Shown here: piece after piece, positions 1 through 9,389 of the stretch | How the letters are laid out: the number at the start of each line of letters is the position of its first letter | How positions within the stretch are numbered: the stretch's first letter is position 1 | Assembly (NCBI GenBank): GCA_046344715.1 | Contig: JBKDKX010000018.1 | Location: 1-64,000 of the forward strand | Reading direction: 5' to 3' | Source: CAZAQK01 sp046344715 | GTDB taxonomy: Bacteria > Pseudomonadota > Alphaproteobacteria > Rickettsiales > SXRF01 | DNA length: 64,000 nt | Translations under genes and position numbers: made by a program | The notes under the pieces: generated by a model | What the model was told of the DNA's origin: nothing | Databases searched by the model: none | The model's input: only the letters and a program-made list of their open reading frames with translations

Positions 1-913
1 CCATATAGTAGTGTGTGATACGTTCGGTAATGACGACAAGTGGCGCAACCTCTCCAAGCATATTGTTTTTGAGATTATCCATCCGGATAAAATGTTCGAC
101 TGGATAGAGTTCAATCGCGCGCACATTGAGATAATTTATCATCTCGGTGGACTGTCTTCGACAGTTGAAAGAAACATCGATGATGTGTTGCAAAACAATC
201 TTACACTTACGTTGAAGTTGTGGCGCTGGTGCAATGCGCGGGCTATCCGGCTTGTCTATGCATCGGCCTCGGCAACCTATGGTGATGGTAGCCACGGCTT
301 TGAAGACAGTAGTGACCTGAATTACCTGCGATCACTCAAGCCACTTTCCGGCTATGGCTGGAGCAAGCATATTTTTGATGTGCATGTGGCGGGTGCGGTG
401 GCGCGTAATGAGGTGTCTATTCCGCAATGGGCAGGGCTTAAATTCTTCAATAGCTACGGACCAAATGAATATCATAAAGGCGACCAGCGCAGTGTGATTT
501 CCAAGATTGCACCTGCGGCGTTGCAAGGCGCATCGATAAAATTATTCCGATCCTATAATCCGTCATATGCCGACGGCGAGCAGAAACGTGATGTGATTTA
601 TGTAAAAGATTGCGTACGTGTGCTGCTTTGGCTTCTGGATAATCCGCGTGTGTCTGGCCTTTACAACGTGGGTACTGGCAAGGCCAGTACCTTCAATGAA
701 ATGGCGGCTGCGATCTATGCTGCCATTGGCCGCAAGCCAAACATTAGTTATATCGACATGCCGGAAACGCTGGTAAAAAAATACCAGTATCTCACCGAAG
801 CCAATATGAAAAAGCTGCGCGTTGCAGGCTATAAGGCTGATTTTACATCCCTTGCTGATGGCGTGCGCGATTATGTGCAGAATTACCTGACCAAGGAAGA
901 TATTTATCTCTAA
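1..913 (+). CDS. hldD: ADP-L-glycero-D-manno-heptose 6-epimerase, 5' end cut by the window
   Basis: This enzyme converts ADP-D-glycero-D-manno-heptose to the L-glycero form, the last step of heptose supply for the LPS inner core. The frame is open to the window edge, and a GTG at 11 is internal, because the family's N-terminal Rossmann GxxGxxG strand is missing; I estimate about 30 residues lost. Visible hallmarks are the KWRNL segment after the second strand, ATYGDGSHGFEDS, and the short-chain-dehydrogenase YxxxK pair in YGWSKH near residue 115 (counted from the GTG). The C-terminal VYVKDCV and YNVGTGKASTFNEMA segments are typical of the family. A hairpin terminator follows the stop codon. 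The family call is strong; the true start is outside the window. Confidence 0.9.
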   Translation, partial: HIVVCDTFGNDDKWRNLSKHIVFEIIHPDKMFDWIEFNRAHIEIIYHLGGLSSTVERNIDDVLQNNLTLTLKLWRWCNARAIRLVYASASATYGDGSHGFEDSSDLNYLRSLKPLSGYGWSKHIFDVHVAGAVARNEVSIPQWAGLKFFNSYGPNEYHKGDQRSVISKIAPAALQGASIKLFRSYNPSYADGEQKRDVIYVKDCVRVLLWLLDNPRVSGLYNVGTGKASTFNEMAAAIYAAIGRKPNISYIDMPETLVKKYQYLTEANMKKLRVAGYKADFTSLADGVRDYVQNYLTKEDIYL

Positions 914-934
914 AATGCCCTAATGTGCATTTTT
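912..934 (+). terminator. Hairpin terminator after hldD
   Basis: A 7-bp stem AAAATGC/GCATTTT with an 8-nt loop and a short T run starts at the hldD stop codon. It lies in the 98-bp gap between convergent genes and may serve both strands. Confidence 0.55.
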
Positions 935-982
935 CCCCTTCCGGTGCATAACACTTGCGGGTATTTCTATAAATATAGGCTC
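935..982 (-). repeat. 48-bp dispersed repeat, copy 1
   Basis: Read on the minus strand, this starts GAGCCTATATTTATAGAAAT and ends CACCGGAAGGGG. The same two blocks recur at 17961-18008 with exactly the same 13-nt variable spacer length. Both copies lie between convergent genes next to a hairpin. No function is known to me. Confidence 0.75.
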
Positions 983-1011
983 AAAAAAGTCTGACTACTC
1001 ACCAACAAAGT

Positions 1012-2355
1012 TTAATGGTAATAGGGTCGCACCAGTTTGGTGGTATCCTGTCCTGCGGCGTAAGTGTTCTTTTGTGATTCCACAAACGTACGCCCATCGA
1101 AATCAACATAGCGGTTGCCCTCATAATCGAACATGCTCCAGAAGCGCGTATTTACGGCATGTTGTTCCAGTACAGGAAGTATCGCCGAGGGCATCACTCC
1201 GCCAGGCAATGAAGAAAACAGGATATTCTCGGCAGCATGTGCTGCATCTGTAAGTAGTGCGGTCATTATTTTGTGATGTGGTATATAGCGAATACCCATA
1301 AATTTCTGCCGTACACCATTATATGTTGCGTCATGAGCAGGTGCTGATTGTGCATTGGTGGGAGTGTCCAGCATCATGCGTATATAGGCATCTTTAGGCA
1401 AATCAGTAATAAATTGTACATAGCGACTATCTAGTATCTTGGCTAAGGAATGTGTTTTGTTATTCCATTCTGTTTCATCAGTAACGGGCAACATGCACTC
1501 CAGTTCATTACTGTACCGCACGGGGTTACAGAATGTGATATATTTTTCAGCATTTATCAGTGGTGTAATGGCTGCCTTCAGAGCTGCACTATCAAGATTC
1601 AACGGCAGGCTTTCTATCAACGCTCCATCAAAGCTGGTTGCGTTCAGCCTGATACATTCAAGGTATGTAAGTAGCGCTTGCAGGTTTTGTCCGCGTAGCA
1701 GGGAAGGGGCAATGCGCGCGTAATGGTTTTCACGCCTTACTACGGGTATGGATGGTTGCTGATAATTCTGGTTCCAGAGTATTTCACCATATTTAACGTA
1801 TGCGACAGGGGCATGGCTTCGGAATGCATTAAGTAGTTCTGCGGATATTTTGTCGAGCTGGTTGGTTACATCATGTATGTCTAGCGTGGTATCGGTAAGG
1901 CTTTTGGCACTTAGGGCAAAGCCGCCTTCAAAGCGAATATCTGCTGCAACAATCAGGCCAGCGCGCAAAATATTAGCCACTAATTCCGGTGCATCCTGCA
2001 GTGTGCGCATGGCACTCAGGAAAATAATTTTCTGTCCACTTCCATGCCGTAAATACCCACGTCGTAATAAGTCTTGTGCAATTAGTGAGGAGTACCATGA
2101 AAGCGTATCCGTTCCACCGCAGATGACAGGGGTCAGATTGTTTTTAAGTGCGGCGATTATGCCATCGCGCAATATGGGGTAATGCACGCAGATATCAAAA
2201 TCAATGCTGTCGATGGTATAAGGTTTTACAATATCATGGTAGCCAAGCGATGCTGCAAGTACCTGCACCGTATCGGTTGATGGCACTAAAAGCCCTTCAG
2301 CATTGCGCACAGCACTTAGTGTGCCACCGGTAAGAATCAGATGAAGTTCTGCCAT
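1012..2355 (-). CDS. Asparaginase-like amidohydrolase, divergent
   Basis: The N-terminal part carries both asparaginase hallmarks: TGGTLS close to the start and GGTDTL near residue 80, which correspond to the two catalytic Thr-containing loops of the type I/II L-asparaginase family. The protein is about 447 residues, longer than the usual 330-350, and I do not recognise the C-terminal third, so the substrate is uncertain. No signal peptide is seen, so it is probably cytoplasmic. I chose the ATG at 2355; a TTG at 2361 would overlap the stop of the upstream sulfotransferase gene. It is the last gene of a compact ppk1-ppx-sulfotransferase run. Confidence 0.65.
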   Translation of the reverse strand: MAELHLILTGGTLSAVRNAEGLLVPSTDTVQVLAASLGYHDIVKPYTIDSIDFDICVHYPILRDGIIAALKNNLTPVICGGTDTLSWYSSLIAQDLLRRGYLRHGSGQKIIFLSAMRTLQDAPELVANILRAGLIVAADIRFEGGFALSAKSLTDTTLDIHDVTNQLDKISAELLNAFRSHAPVAYVKYGEILWNQNYQQPSIPVVRRENHYARIAPSLLRGQNLQALLTYLECIRLNATSFDGALIESLPLNLDSAALKAAITPLINAEKYITFCNPVRYSNELECMLPVTDETEWNNKTHSLAKILDSRYVQFITDLPKDAYIRMMLDTPTNAQSAPAHDATYNGVRQKFMGIRYIPHHKIMTALLTDAAHAAENILFSSLPGGVMPSAILPVLEQHAVNTRFWSMFDYEGNRYVDFDGRTFVESQKNTYAAGQDTTKLVRPYYH

Positions 2356-2357
2356 AC

Positions 2358-3152
2358 TCAAAAACTCACTGGAGTGTAATATGGTTTGGAGAAACTATAA
2401 CCATATTTTTGGCACATGGCAGCAAGAGAGTCTGGTATTGGCGTGCTCTCATATTCATGTTCCCATGTATCAAAATACTTTGTGTTCATGGCCTCTTGGA
2501 TGTTAGTTGCATCACTAATCGCTTTATCGGTTATGTTCAGGAAGTGGTACAATCCTTGGATGCTTTTCTGTGGGTGTTGCACCAGTTCCTCATATGTAAT
2601 CACAATTTTCTTTGAGATATGTGGCAAATCATTTTGCATAATCTCATGCGCTTTCTGCCAGTGTTGCAATAATTCCGGTATGGATGTATGCGACCATTTT
2701 TGTGTGGCAAGCGATACGGCAATGGGGTGACGCACGATAAAAATGAAATAGCAGTTTGGCAACATTGCTTGCAGGAAGCGGCTGCGGATAACATTGGGTG
2801 GCGATTTTTCCAACAATATGGGTTTATTCAGATTCCAGAATCTGCTCCACTCTGCCAATAATTTAGTACGGTTGGCATCGTTTACGAGTGGGGATGCTTC
2901 GGTCAGATGAGCCGCTGTATCAAAGCAAAATTTCCCAGGGCCTCCTGACGCGCGACCGGTTGGATACACGGTTTGCAAATGCTGGCCTTCGTCTTCAGGT
3001 GCGCCGGTATTGGTAAACCCACTGATGTCTGGATGATCACGTAGAATATTATGCAGCAGTGATGTACCACTGCGATGCAGGCCGCAAATAAACAGAAATC
3101 GATGGTTGTTTGACAGTGAGCGTACAGCGAATATATTTTGTGTGCCGCTCAT
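2358..3152 (-). CDS. Sulfotransferase family protein (PAPS-type)
   Basis: The 264-residue protein has the two PAPS-binding signatures of bacterial sulfotransferases. The 5'-phosphosulfate loop is GLHRSGTSLLHN near residue 24, and a 3'-phosphate-binding segment VRHPIAVSLATQKWS lies near residue 140. It would move a sulfuryl group from PAPS to an unknown acceptor. It lies exactly between ppx (end to end, no gap) and the asparaginase-like gene, so it is probably cotranscribed with the polyphosphate genes. The acceptor cannot be guessed, and no PAPS synthesis genes are present in the window. Confidence 0.8.
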   Translation of the reverse strand: MSGTQNIFAVRSLSNNHRFLFICGLHRSGTSLLHNILRDHPDISGFTNTGAPEDEGQHLQTVYPTGRASGGPGKFCFDTAAHLTEASPLVNDANRTKLLAEWSRFWNLNKPILLEKSPPNVIRSRFLQAMLPNCYFIFIVRHPIAVSLATQKWSHTSIPELLQHWQKAHEIMQNDLPHISKKIVITYEELVQHPQKSIQGLYHFLNITDKAISDATNIQEAMNTKYFDTWEHEYESTPIPDSLAAMCQKYGYSFSKPYYTPVSF

Positions 3153-4640
3153 CTATTTTTTCAAATAATCGCGATAGGCTTCATTCACGCCATCGAGGCG
3201 TTTCTTGATAGCATCGCCCATCACATCCTGCATGCTGTTGGAGAATTGCAGGCCGATATTTTTGCCTTCAATAGCAAGGGCAGCATTATGCAGATTGCCA
3301 GCGATACTACCCGAGAGATGATAGCCAAGATTGGCGGCAGTGCCCACCAACTTTGCCCATTCATGGTCGCCCGATTTGAGCAGTGAAAGGCTTGGCCATG
3401 TTTCCTTGAATTTGAACTGGTAACGGTGATAAAGCGCGAGTGACAGCTTCACACGCTCGCGGTGTGTAAGGCCGGTCAGTGCTGATTGTAGTATACGATG
3501 ATACGCCCAGTCTGCGCGATATTCCGGATGAATATGAAGCGCAATATCAGATAATAGGCAGAATGCCATGCGAAGCCTGCGCTCTTTTTCTGATTCATCT
3601 TTTAAGAGTGGATACATCCACGTAAATATTTCGTTAGCGTAAGCCGTGGATCGCCCGCCTTTGGTGGCAAACTCACTGCAGGAAGCAAGCAGGCCATCCT
3701 GTTCTCTGATATACGGCGAAAGTTTTTCATACAAATATCCTTCACGGATACCGCTGGCGGAGAATACAATAAATTCAGGCTTAGTGGTGGTAATGATTTT
3801 TTCAAGAATAATCGCAGCGCCTGGAAGCTGTGGTACTCGCCGTACGGCTGATCCTGGCAGCTTTTCAATTTTATCATTGCTGAGAGTGAGGAGTTCCTGC
3901 ACAAAAACCAGCATTTCTTTGGCGTCTACTTTATATTCGTGAAGTATGCGCAGCGGGTGATTATATACCGTCATATAAATGCGGGCGAGGGCACGGAAGC
4001 TGCCGCCGATGGCATAAAAATTCGGCACTTTATGGTCATCAAGCCATGTGAGTTCATCGAAGCGTTTATCAATCAGCTTGCGGAGTTTTTCACGATCACC
4101 TTTGGTTTCATCGATCATCCGCAGTGAGCCAAGTGGCAGGCTGGTATGGTCTTCGATTTTACCGTTATCCAGCCAGACAAGTTCTAAACTTCCACCGCCT
4201 AAATCGCCCGTTAGGCCTGCGGGTTTATACATGGAGGAACATACGCCATATGCGCCAAGCCGAGCTTCTTTTTTGCCGGAGATGACATCGACATCAATAT
4301 CATAGGTTTTTTCCAGGTATTTGACGAAGGATTCACCGTCTTTAGCATCGCGCACGGCAGCGGTTGCCATTACGTATAATGACGTGATTTCCATGTTGCG
4401 TCCCATGGCGAGGAAACGTCTGAGAGTATCGCGTGCCATTTCCACGCCTTCAGGATTTAATATGCCGGATGCGGCCAAGCCTTTGCCGAGCGCGCACATG
4501 ACCTTTTCATTATAGATAGGCACAGGTGAACGTTTCTGCTGGTCGTAAATGACGAGGCGGATGGAGTTCGAGCCGATGTCGATAATGCCGATTCGGCCAT
4601 CACGGAAAGGCTGGTCGCTGCGTTGCAAGGTTTCATTCAT
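3153..4640 (-). CDS. ppx: Exopolyphosphatase, Ppx/GppA family
   Basis: Ppx removes terminal phosphates from inorganic polyphosphate, and relatives hydrolyse pppGpp. The ASKHA-fold phosphate-1 motif is IGIIDIGSNSIRLVIYD at residues 17-33, and the second glycine-rich loop is GDLGGGSLEL near residue 143. The 495-residue length includes a C-terminal HD-like helical part, as in the longer Ppx enzymes. It lies 45 bp downstream of ppk1, so polyphosphate synthesis and breakdown sit in one transcript. Whether it acts on polyphosphate or on pppGpp cannot be settled here, but the ppk1 neighbour favours polyphosphate. Confidence 0.9.
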   Translation of the reverse strand: MNETLQRSDQPFRDGRIGIIDIGSNSIRLVIYDQQKRSPVPIYNEKVMCALGKGLAASGILNPEGVEMARDTLRRFLAMGRNMEITSLYVMATAAVRDAKDGESFVKYLEKTYDIDVDVISGKKEARLGAYGVCSSMYKPAGLTGDLGGGSLELVWLDNGKIEDHTSLPLGSLRMIDETKGDREKLRKLIDKRFDELTWLDDHKVPNFYAIGGSFRALARIYMTVYNHPLRILHEYKVDAKEMLVFVQELLTLSNDKIEKLPGSAVRRVPQLPGAAIILEKIITTTKPEFIVFSASGIREGYLYEKLSPYIREQDGLLASCSEFATKGGRSTAYANEIFTWMYPLLKDESEKERRLRMAFCLLSDIALHIHPEYRADWAYHRILQSALTGLTHRERVKLSLALYHRYQFKFKETWPSLSLLKSGDHEWAKLVGTAANLGYHLSGSIAGNLHNAALAIEGKNIGLQFSNSMQDVMGDAIKKRLDGVNEAYRDYLKK

Positions 4641-4685
4641 GGCGTTCTTATGCCAGAAGGCAAAGCACGGGGCAAGTCTTGAGTA

Positions 4686-6839
4686 TTACGCTTCTTTTTT
4701 CAGTGGCTTATACTTAAGCATCTGCGTGCTTTTGGCTTTTTTAAGGCTTTTACCGCGGCCGGACAGGCTGGGGTTTTGTATGAAATAATCATGAGCGGAA
4801 AGGCTGTTATTGGTTGAGATTAGGCGTTGGTAGGTGCCATCTGGCTGCATAACCCAGCTTTGCTTTTCGTCTTTCAGGTTGGCCACCATGATCTGTCCCA
4901 TGATCTGCTCATGCACGGTGGCATTCTCGATAGGGATCATAGTTTCCACGCGCCAGTCGAGGTTGCGTGGCATCCAGTCAGCGGATCCTATATATACTTT
5001 TGCATCGGGTGAAGGCAGGCCATGGCCACCACCAAAGCAATAGATGCGTGAGTGTTCCAGGAAACGCCCGATAATGGATTTGACACGGATATTTTCTGAA
5101 AGCCCTGGCACACCAGGGCGCAAACAGCAAATTCCGCGTACCACCAGTTCGATAATCACGCCTGCCTGCGATGCTTCATAGAGTGCATCAATAATTTCCG
5201 GGTCAACCAGCGCGTTCATTTTTGCCCAGATTGCTCCGGGCTTGCCCTTTTTTACGTGACATATTTCATCATGGATAAGCTGGGTGAGGTGCTTGCGTAA
5301 ATCGCGTGGGGCTATCACGAGCTTCTTGAATGATTTTGGTGGTGCATAGCCAGTGACAAAATTAAATAAATAGGCAGCGTCTCGGCAGAGCACTGGATCG
5401 CAGGTAAAATAGGATAAGTCAGTGTAAATTTTTGCAGTCGTCGGATGATAGTTACCCGTGCCGAAATGTACATATGATACCAGCTTGCCGCTTTCACGAC
5501 GCGTAACCAGCGTTACTTTTGAATGCGTTTTGAGTGTTACGAAACCATACACCACCTGTGCACCGGCGCGCTCCAGATCACGTGCCCATTGAATATTTGC
5601 TTCTTCATCAAACCGTGCTTTGAGTTCCACCAACGCGGTCACGGATTTTCCTGCCTCGGCCGCCGTAATCAGTGCTTTGGCAATAGGAGAGTCTTTGCTG
5701 GTGCGATACAACGTTTGCTTAATGGAAACGACATCTGGGTCTTCTGCTGCCTGCTTCAAAAACTGCACCACCACATCGAACGATTCAAACGGGTGGTGCA
5801 CCACAATATCTTTGGCAGCGATTGCAGCAAAACAATCACCTCCATAGTCGTTGATACGTTCAGGAAATCGCGCTTTGAAAGGTGAATAACGCAAATCTAC
5901 AGGCATATATTCGAGCAATGATCTAAGCGAAGCAAGTCCCAGCATGCCGCTGACTTCAAACACATCATTTGCGTCAATTTTTAAATGCTCTGATACGAAT
6001 TGTACGAGTGATCTTGATGCAGGTGCGGCGAATTTGGTGCGAATTACGCGTCCGCGCCTGCGCTGCTTAAGTGCACGTTCAAAATTACGCACGAAGTCGG
6101 TATTTTCTTCTTCCACATCGAGTTCGCTGTCGCGGATGATACGAAACAACGCGGAATCCGTTTTTTTAAACCCGGGCATCAGCATATTGCAATAGGTTTC
6201 AATAACATCTTCGAGCATCACAAAACGTTGCTTTTTGCCTTTGGCGGGCAGGTGTATAAAGCGCGGCAGGCGATGCGGTAGCGGCACAATAGAAATTTGC
6301 GAGCGTGTTTTTTCGACCGTGCTTAAGTGTAGTACGAGTGCTAGTCCCAGATTCGGCAGGAACGGAAACGGGTGCGCCGGATCAATGGCAATCGGTGTTA
6401 GTACCGGAAAGACATTCTCAAGGAAATACTCTTCCAGCCATGCCGCATCTTTTTCATCTAATGTTGCTGCTTTGATGATGTGAATATTTTCCTTGGCTAG
6501 TGCTTCGCGCAGGGTAATCCAGCATTCATGCTGCTTTTCCACCATGGTTAGAGAGCGTTTGCTGATGGCTTCCAGCTCTTCTGCAGGACTTAATCCATCG
6601 ATACTTTTTTTGGTAACGCCCTGATCCACATAATCTTTAAGCCCTGCCACACGCACCATAAAAAATTCATCAAGGTTGGAGGCAGAGATGGCAAGGAAAT
6701 TGATGCGCTCGGCTAGTGGTACATTAGGGTTTGCCGCTTCTTCCAGCACACGCGTATTGAAGGCAAGCCACGAGGTCTCGCGGTTTATATAGCGCTCATG
6801 CGAATGCTTTGGAATCGATTCGATGCGTTTTTCGGTCAT
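4686..6839 (-). CDS. ppk1: Polyphosphate kinase 1
   Basis: PPK1 makes inorganic polyphosphate reversibly from ATP. The 717-residue protein has the usual order: N-terminal helical domain (YINRETSWLAFN), head domain, and two phospholipase-D-like catalytic domains. Both catalytic histidine regions are present: HFGTGNYHPTTAKIYTDLSY and RFLEHSRIY (near residue 595). The Lys/Ser-rich tail (GKSLKKAKSTQMLKYK) is an extension. It is the first gene of the ppk1-ppx-sulfotransferase-asparaginase run, and its promoter must lie in the 126-bp gap shared with divergent sixA. Confidence 0.97.
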   Translation of the reverse strand: MTEKRIESIPKHSHERYINRETSWLAFNTRVLEEAANPNVPLAERINFLAISASNLDEFFMVRVAGLKDYVDQGVTKKSIDGLSPAEELEAISKRSLTMVEKQHECWITLREALAKENIHIIKAATLDEKDAAWLEEYFLENVFPVLTPIAIDPAHPFPFLPNLGLALVLHLSTVEKTRSQISIVPLPHRLPRFIHLPAKGKKQRFVMLEDVIETYCNMLMPGFKKTDSALFRIIRDSELDVEEENTDFVRNFERALKQRRRGRVIRTKFAAPASRSLVQFVSEHLKIDANDVFEVSGMLGLASLRSLLEYMPVDLRYSPFKARFPERINDYGGDCFAAIAAKDIVVHHPFESFDVVVQFLKQAAEDPDVVSIKQTLYRTSKDSPIAKALITAAEAGKSVTALVELKARFDEEANIQWARDLERAGAQVVYGFVTLKTHSKVTLVTRRESGKLVSYVHFGTGNYHPTTAKIYTDLSYFTCDPVLCRDAAYLFNFVTGYAPPKSFKKLVIAPRDLRKHLTQLIHDEICHVKKGKPGAIWAKMNALVDPEIIDALYEASQAGVIIELVVRGICCLRPGVPGLSENIRVKSIIGRFLEHSRIYCFGGGHGLPSPDAKVYIGSADWMPRNLDWRVETMIPIENATVHEQIMGQIMVANLKDEKQSWVMQPDGTYQRLISTNNSLSAHDYFIQNPSLSGRGKSLKKAKSTQMLKYKPLKKEA

Positions 6840-6965
6840 AAGATATTGTGATTACGGCAGAAGCAGAACCTACAATTATAACTTGGTGATAATGTATTTT
6901 GTGTTAAAAATAAACCTGTTAGAAGCAATTATAATGCCTGTTCTTATACAGACAATAAGGAGTAC

Positions 6966-7478
6966 ATGCAAAAAAACCTTTATATTCTGAGGCATGCCAA
7001 GGCAGAGGCCATCACCCACGGGGGCGATGACCATGTGCGCCCGCTGGCAGAAAGAGGCCTGCGCGAGGCTACCCAGATGGGCAAATACCTGATGAACCAG
7101 CATCTCTGGCCAGAGAAAATTCTGTGCTCTACCGCCACACGCACGCGCCAGACATGGCTTGCCATTCAGGATGTGTTGCCGCAGACCATCCCCATTCATT
7201 ATGAAGAAAAACTATACCATACGTCTGCGCCAGATATCGCGCAAATCATTGGTGCAGAGCCGGATAACATTGCAAAACTGATGGTAGTAGGCCACAATCC
7301 AGGGCTGCACGAATTGTGTATGCGCCTTGCCAAAGACGGCGATAACAAGCTGCGCCATCAGGTGGCCATGCGGTTTCCTACCTGTTCTTTCGTTGAGTTA
7401 CAGTTTAATGGCTCATGGCGTGACCTGAATACAGCGGATACATCGCTAGTGCGCTTCATTACGCCGGATAGTTTGTAA
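6966..7478 (+). CDS. sixA: SixA-type phosphohistidine phosphatase
   Basis: This is a small histidine phosphatase. The catalytic motif near the N-terminus is LRHAKAE, and the second histidine lies in VVGHNPGLHEL near residue 115. In SixA the target is phosphohistidine on phosphorelay or PTS-type proteins. The 170-residue length fits the short SixA branch. It is divergent from ppk1 with a 126-bp gap, and a TATAAT at 6930-6935 is a possible -10, although no good -35 is seen. Its stop codon is only about 5 bp from the 3' end of the convergent RNase P RNA. Confidence 0.85.
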   Translation: MQKNLYILRHAKAEAITHGGDDHVRPLAERGLREATQMGKYLMNQHLWPEKILCSTATRTRQTWLAIQDVLPQTIPIHYEEKLYHTSAPDIAQIIGAEPDNIAKLMVVGHNPGLHELCMRLAKDGDNKLRHQVAMRFPTCSFVELQFNGSWRDLNTADTSLVRFITPDSL

Positions 7479-7480
7479 CA

Positions 7481-7843
7481 TTGCCAGACGGCCGGTAAGC
7501 CGGATTTTGTCGAGGATGATCATTCATCTGGGATGTATGTCGCCACACACCTCGTGCAACCTACCCGAATGGTATCGCGTTGGGCGCGCACCATCCCTAT
7601 TTGGTCTTGCTCCCGGCGGGGTTTGCCCTGCCACTGCTGTTACCAGCAGCGCGGTGCGCTCTTACTTTAAGCTTCAGGCTTTCGCCTTTGGCCGCACCTT
7701 TTCACCCTTACCCTTGCGGGCGGTATAGTCTCTGTGGCACTTTCCCTAAAGTCACCTTCGGCGGGTGTTACCCGCCACCGTGCCCAATGGAGTCCGGACT
7801 TTCCTCGAGGCTTGCGCCCCGCGATCATCTGGCCGTCTAGCAC
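7481..7843 (-). ncRNA. rnpB: RNase P RNA, bacterial type A
   Basis: This is the catalytic RNA that trims tRNA 5' leaders. The two ends pair to form helix P1: GCTAGACGGCC (7831-7841 read on the minus strand) with GGCCGTCTGGC (7483-7493), 11 bp with one G-U pair. Conserved RNase P blocks are visible: a GAGGAAAGTCCGGACTCC region near the 5' end, and GACAAAATCCGGCTTACCGG at the 3' end. The length of about 360 nt is normal. The 5' end lies about 8 bp beyond the amidase stop codon. Exact termini are inferred from P1. Confidence 0.95.
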
Positions 7844-7849
7844 ACGCAG

Positions 7850-7855
7850 TCTATA
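7850..7855 (-). promoter_or_regulatory. Possible -10 element for rnpB inside the amidase stop region
   Basis: TATAGA on the minus strand ends 7 nt before the predicted first P1 nucleotide of RNase P RNA. It overlaps the amidase stop codon. No convincing -35 is seen, so readthrough from the amidase gene followed by processing is equally possible. Confidence 0.35.
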
Positions 7856-8510
7856 TCAACATGAGCAATCCCGCAAGCAGGTGCGAGCATTGCTTATCCC
7901 ACTGGCCAGTAAGATCTTTCTGGCGGTAGTGCCGCTGGAAGGCAGTGATAGCCTTGGGCAGATCGGTAATATCATAGCCATAATCGGCCAGTTTTTCTGC
8001 CGGTGATTCATTGTAGGTAACTTTAGGCAGTAGGCCGATGCCGAATTTGCCAAGCGTCTGCCAGTCGAAATATTCACCCGGGTCTTCCTTGCGTGAAGGT
8101 GCAATATCCGAATGTCCAACGATATTGCGCAGCTCGATGTTTTTATTGCGCGCAAGAATTTCTTTACACAGAAGCGTTACGCTCTTCATCTGCACGGCGG
8201 GGAAGGGACGATAGCCAAATTCATGGCCGGGATTGACGATTTCCACACCAATTGAACGCTGGTTGATATTATCATGACCGCGCCATTTGCTGATACCTGC
8301 ATGCCACGCGCGCGCGGTTTCTGGCACCAGCTTGAAGACATCGCCATTTTCTTCTACCACATAATGCGCACTGACTTTTGCATCAGGATTGCACAATCTA
8401 TCAAGTGCTTCCTTGCCTGTGCGCATACCAGTGTAATGCAATACCAGCATATCCACATTGTGGCCGGCACGTGTATCAAAATTCGGAGATGGACGTTCAG
8501 TAACTATCAT
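7851..8510 (-). CDS. N-acetylmuramoyl-L-alanine amidase, AmpD/Amidase_2 family
   Basis: The 219-residue protein cleaves the amide between N-acetyl- or anhydro-muramic acid and the stem peptide. Hallmarks are the N-terminal zinc histidine in MLVLHYTGM, the WHAG loop, RSIGVEIVNPG, and the AmpD-type catalytic signature GHSDIAPSRKEDPG followed by FDW. No signal peptide is visible, which supports a cytoplasmic AmpD-like wall-recycling role over a secreted AmiD. The start overlaps the EamA-gene stop by 4 bp, so the two are coupled; rnpB follows directly. Confidence 0.88.
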   Translation of the reverse strand: MIVTERPSPNFDTRAGHNVDMLVLHYTGMRTGKEALDRLCNPDAKVSAHYVVEENGDVFKLVPETARAWHAGISKWRGHDNINQRSIGVEIVNPGHEFGYRPFPAVQMKSVTLLCKEILARNKNIELRNIVGHSDIAPSRKEDPGEYFDWQTLGKFGIGLLPKVTYNESPAEKLADYGYDITDLPKAITAFQRHYRQKDLTGQWDKQCSHLLAGLLMLI

Positions 8511-9382
8511 ACAGGTTCATCCAACATGGCGAGTTTAGGTCTTCTTATCACGATAATGGCAACCCCTGCAATGGTGATGGCACCACCAATGAACATTTCC
8601 ATGCTAAGTGTTTCGCCAAAGAAGATACTACCGAAGATGGCGCCGAGAATAGGGGTAAGCAGTGAATAAGGCGTTACGTGCGTCACCGGATGGGTGCGCA
8701 GCAGGTAATTCCATAAACCATAGGCAATAATAGTGGAGCATATAATGGAATAGGCAAGGCCAAGTGCGGCATCAAGCGGAACGCCGGAGAGCGTGGCAAG
8801 TGCTTCGGGTTCGGCAAAGAAAGCTACCAGCAAGAGTTGTGGTGCGGTAAGCAGGGACATCCACGCCAGTAATTGCATCATGCTCGATGTTTTAACCTGT
8901 TTGGTAAAAATATTGGCAATGCCCCAGAAAAATGCAGCACCGAGCGCACAAAGCCACGGCAGTTTGTGGCTTTCGATTTCTGGCGCTCCGAATACAATCA
9001 ACATGCCGCTAAATGCAATTATCAGGCCGCTGGTGCGCCATATGCCCAGCTTGTCATTCAAAAACAACGCGCCAATCACACAGGAAAACGGCACGCCTAG
9101 TTGTGTGGTAATGGCGGTGCTGGCAATAGATAATCCATTGGCCAGCGCAATATAGGGCAGTGAAAAATGCAGTGAATTGAGCACTGAAAGTACGGCAATG
9201 GATCGCATCTGATCCCGCGTTGGGCGTGTGACAAAAGGTACGAGTATCGCCGCCGTCAGCGCAAAGCGTAGGGCAATCAAAAATACAGGTGGAAAATGCT
9301 CAAGGCTGATTTTCGCTGCTACGAAATTGCCACCCCAGAGGATGGTAACTAAAAGGGCGTAAAAAATATGTAGGGGGGGCAT
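8507..9382 (-). CDS. EamA/DMT-family transporter
   Basis: A 291-residue membrane protein with about ten hydrophobic segments in two EamA repeats. The first repeat starts at residue 8 (LLVTILWGGNFVAAK), and the second starts near residue 145 (GAAFFWGIANIFTKQV). The WGxNF/WGxxN pattern is typical of the drug/metabolite transporter family; several members export amino acids or metabolites. The C-terminus (IVIRRPKLAMLDEPV) is cytoplasmic-like. It overlaps the amidase start by 4 bp. The substrate cannot be inferred. Confidence 0.85.
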   Translation of the reverse strand: MPPLHIFYALLVTILWGGNFVAAKISLEHFPPVFLIALRFALTAAILVPFVTRPTRDQMRSIAVLSVLNSLHFSLPYIALANGLSIASTAITTQLGVPFSCVIGALFLNDKLGIWRTSGLIIAFSGMLIVFGAPEIESHKLPWLCALGAAFFWGIANIFTKQVKTSSMMQLLAWMSLLTAPQLLLVAFFAEPEALATLSGVPLDAALGLAYSIICSTIIAYGLWNYLLRTHPVTHVTPYSLLTPILGAIFGSIFFGETLSMEMFIGGAITIAGVAIIVIRRPKLAMLDEPV

Positions 9383-9389
9383 AAAAATA

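Noticed and set aside
7507..7840. Open frames on the plus strand across 7507-7840
   Set aside because: They lie antisense to RNase P RNA, whose conserved sequence explains the region.
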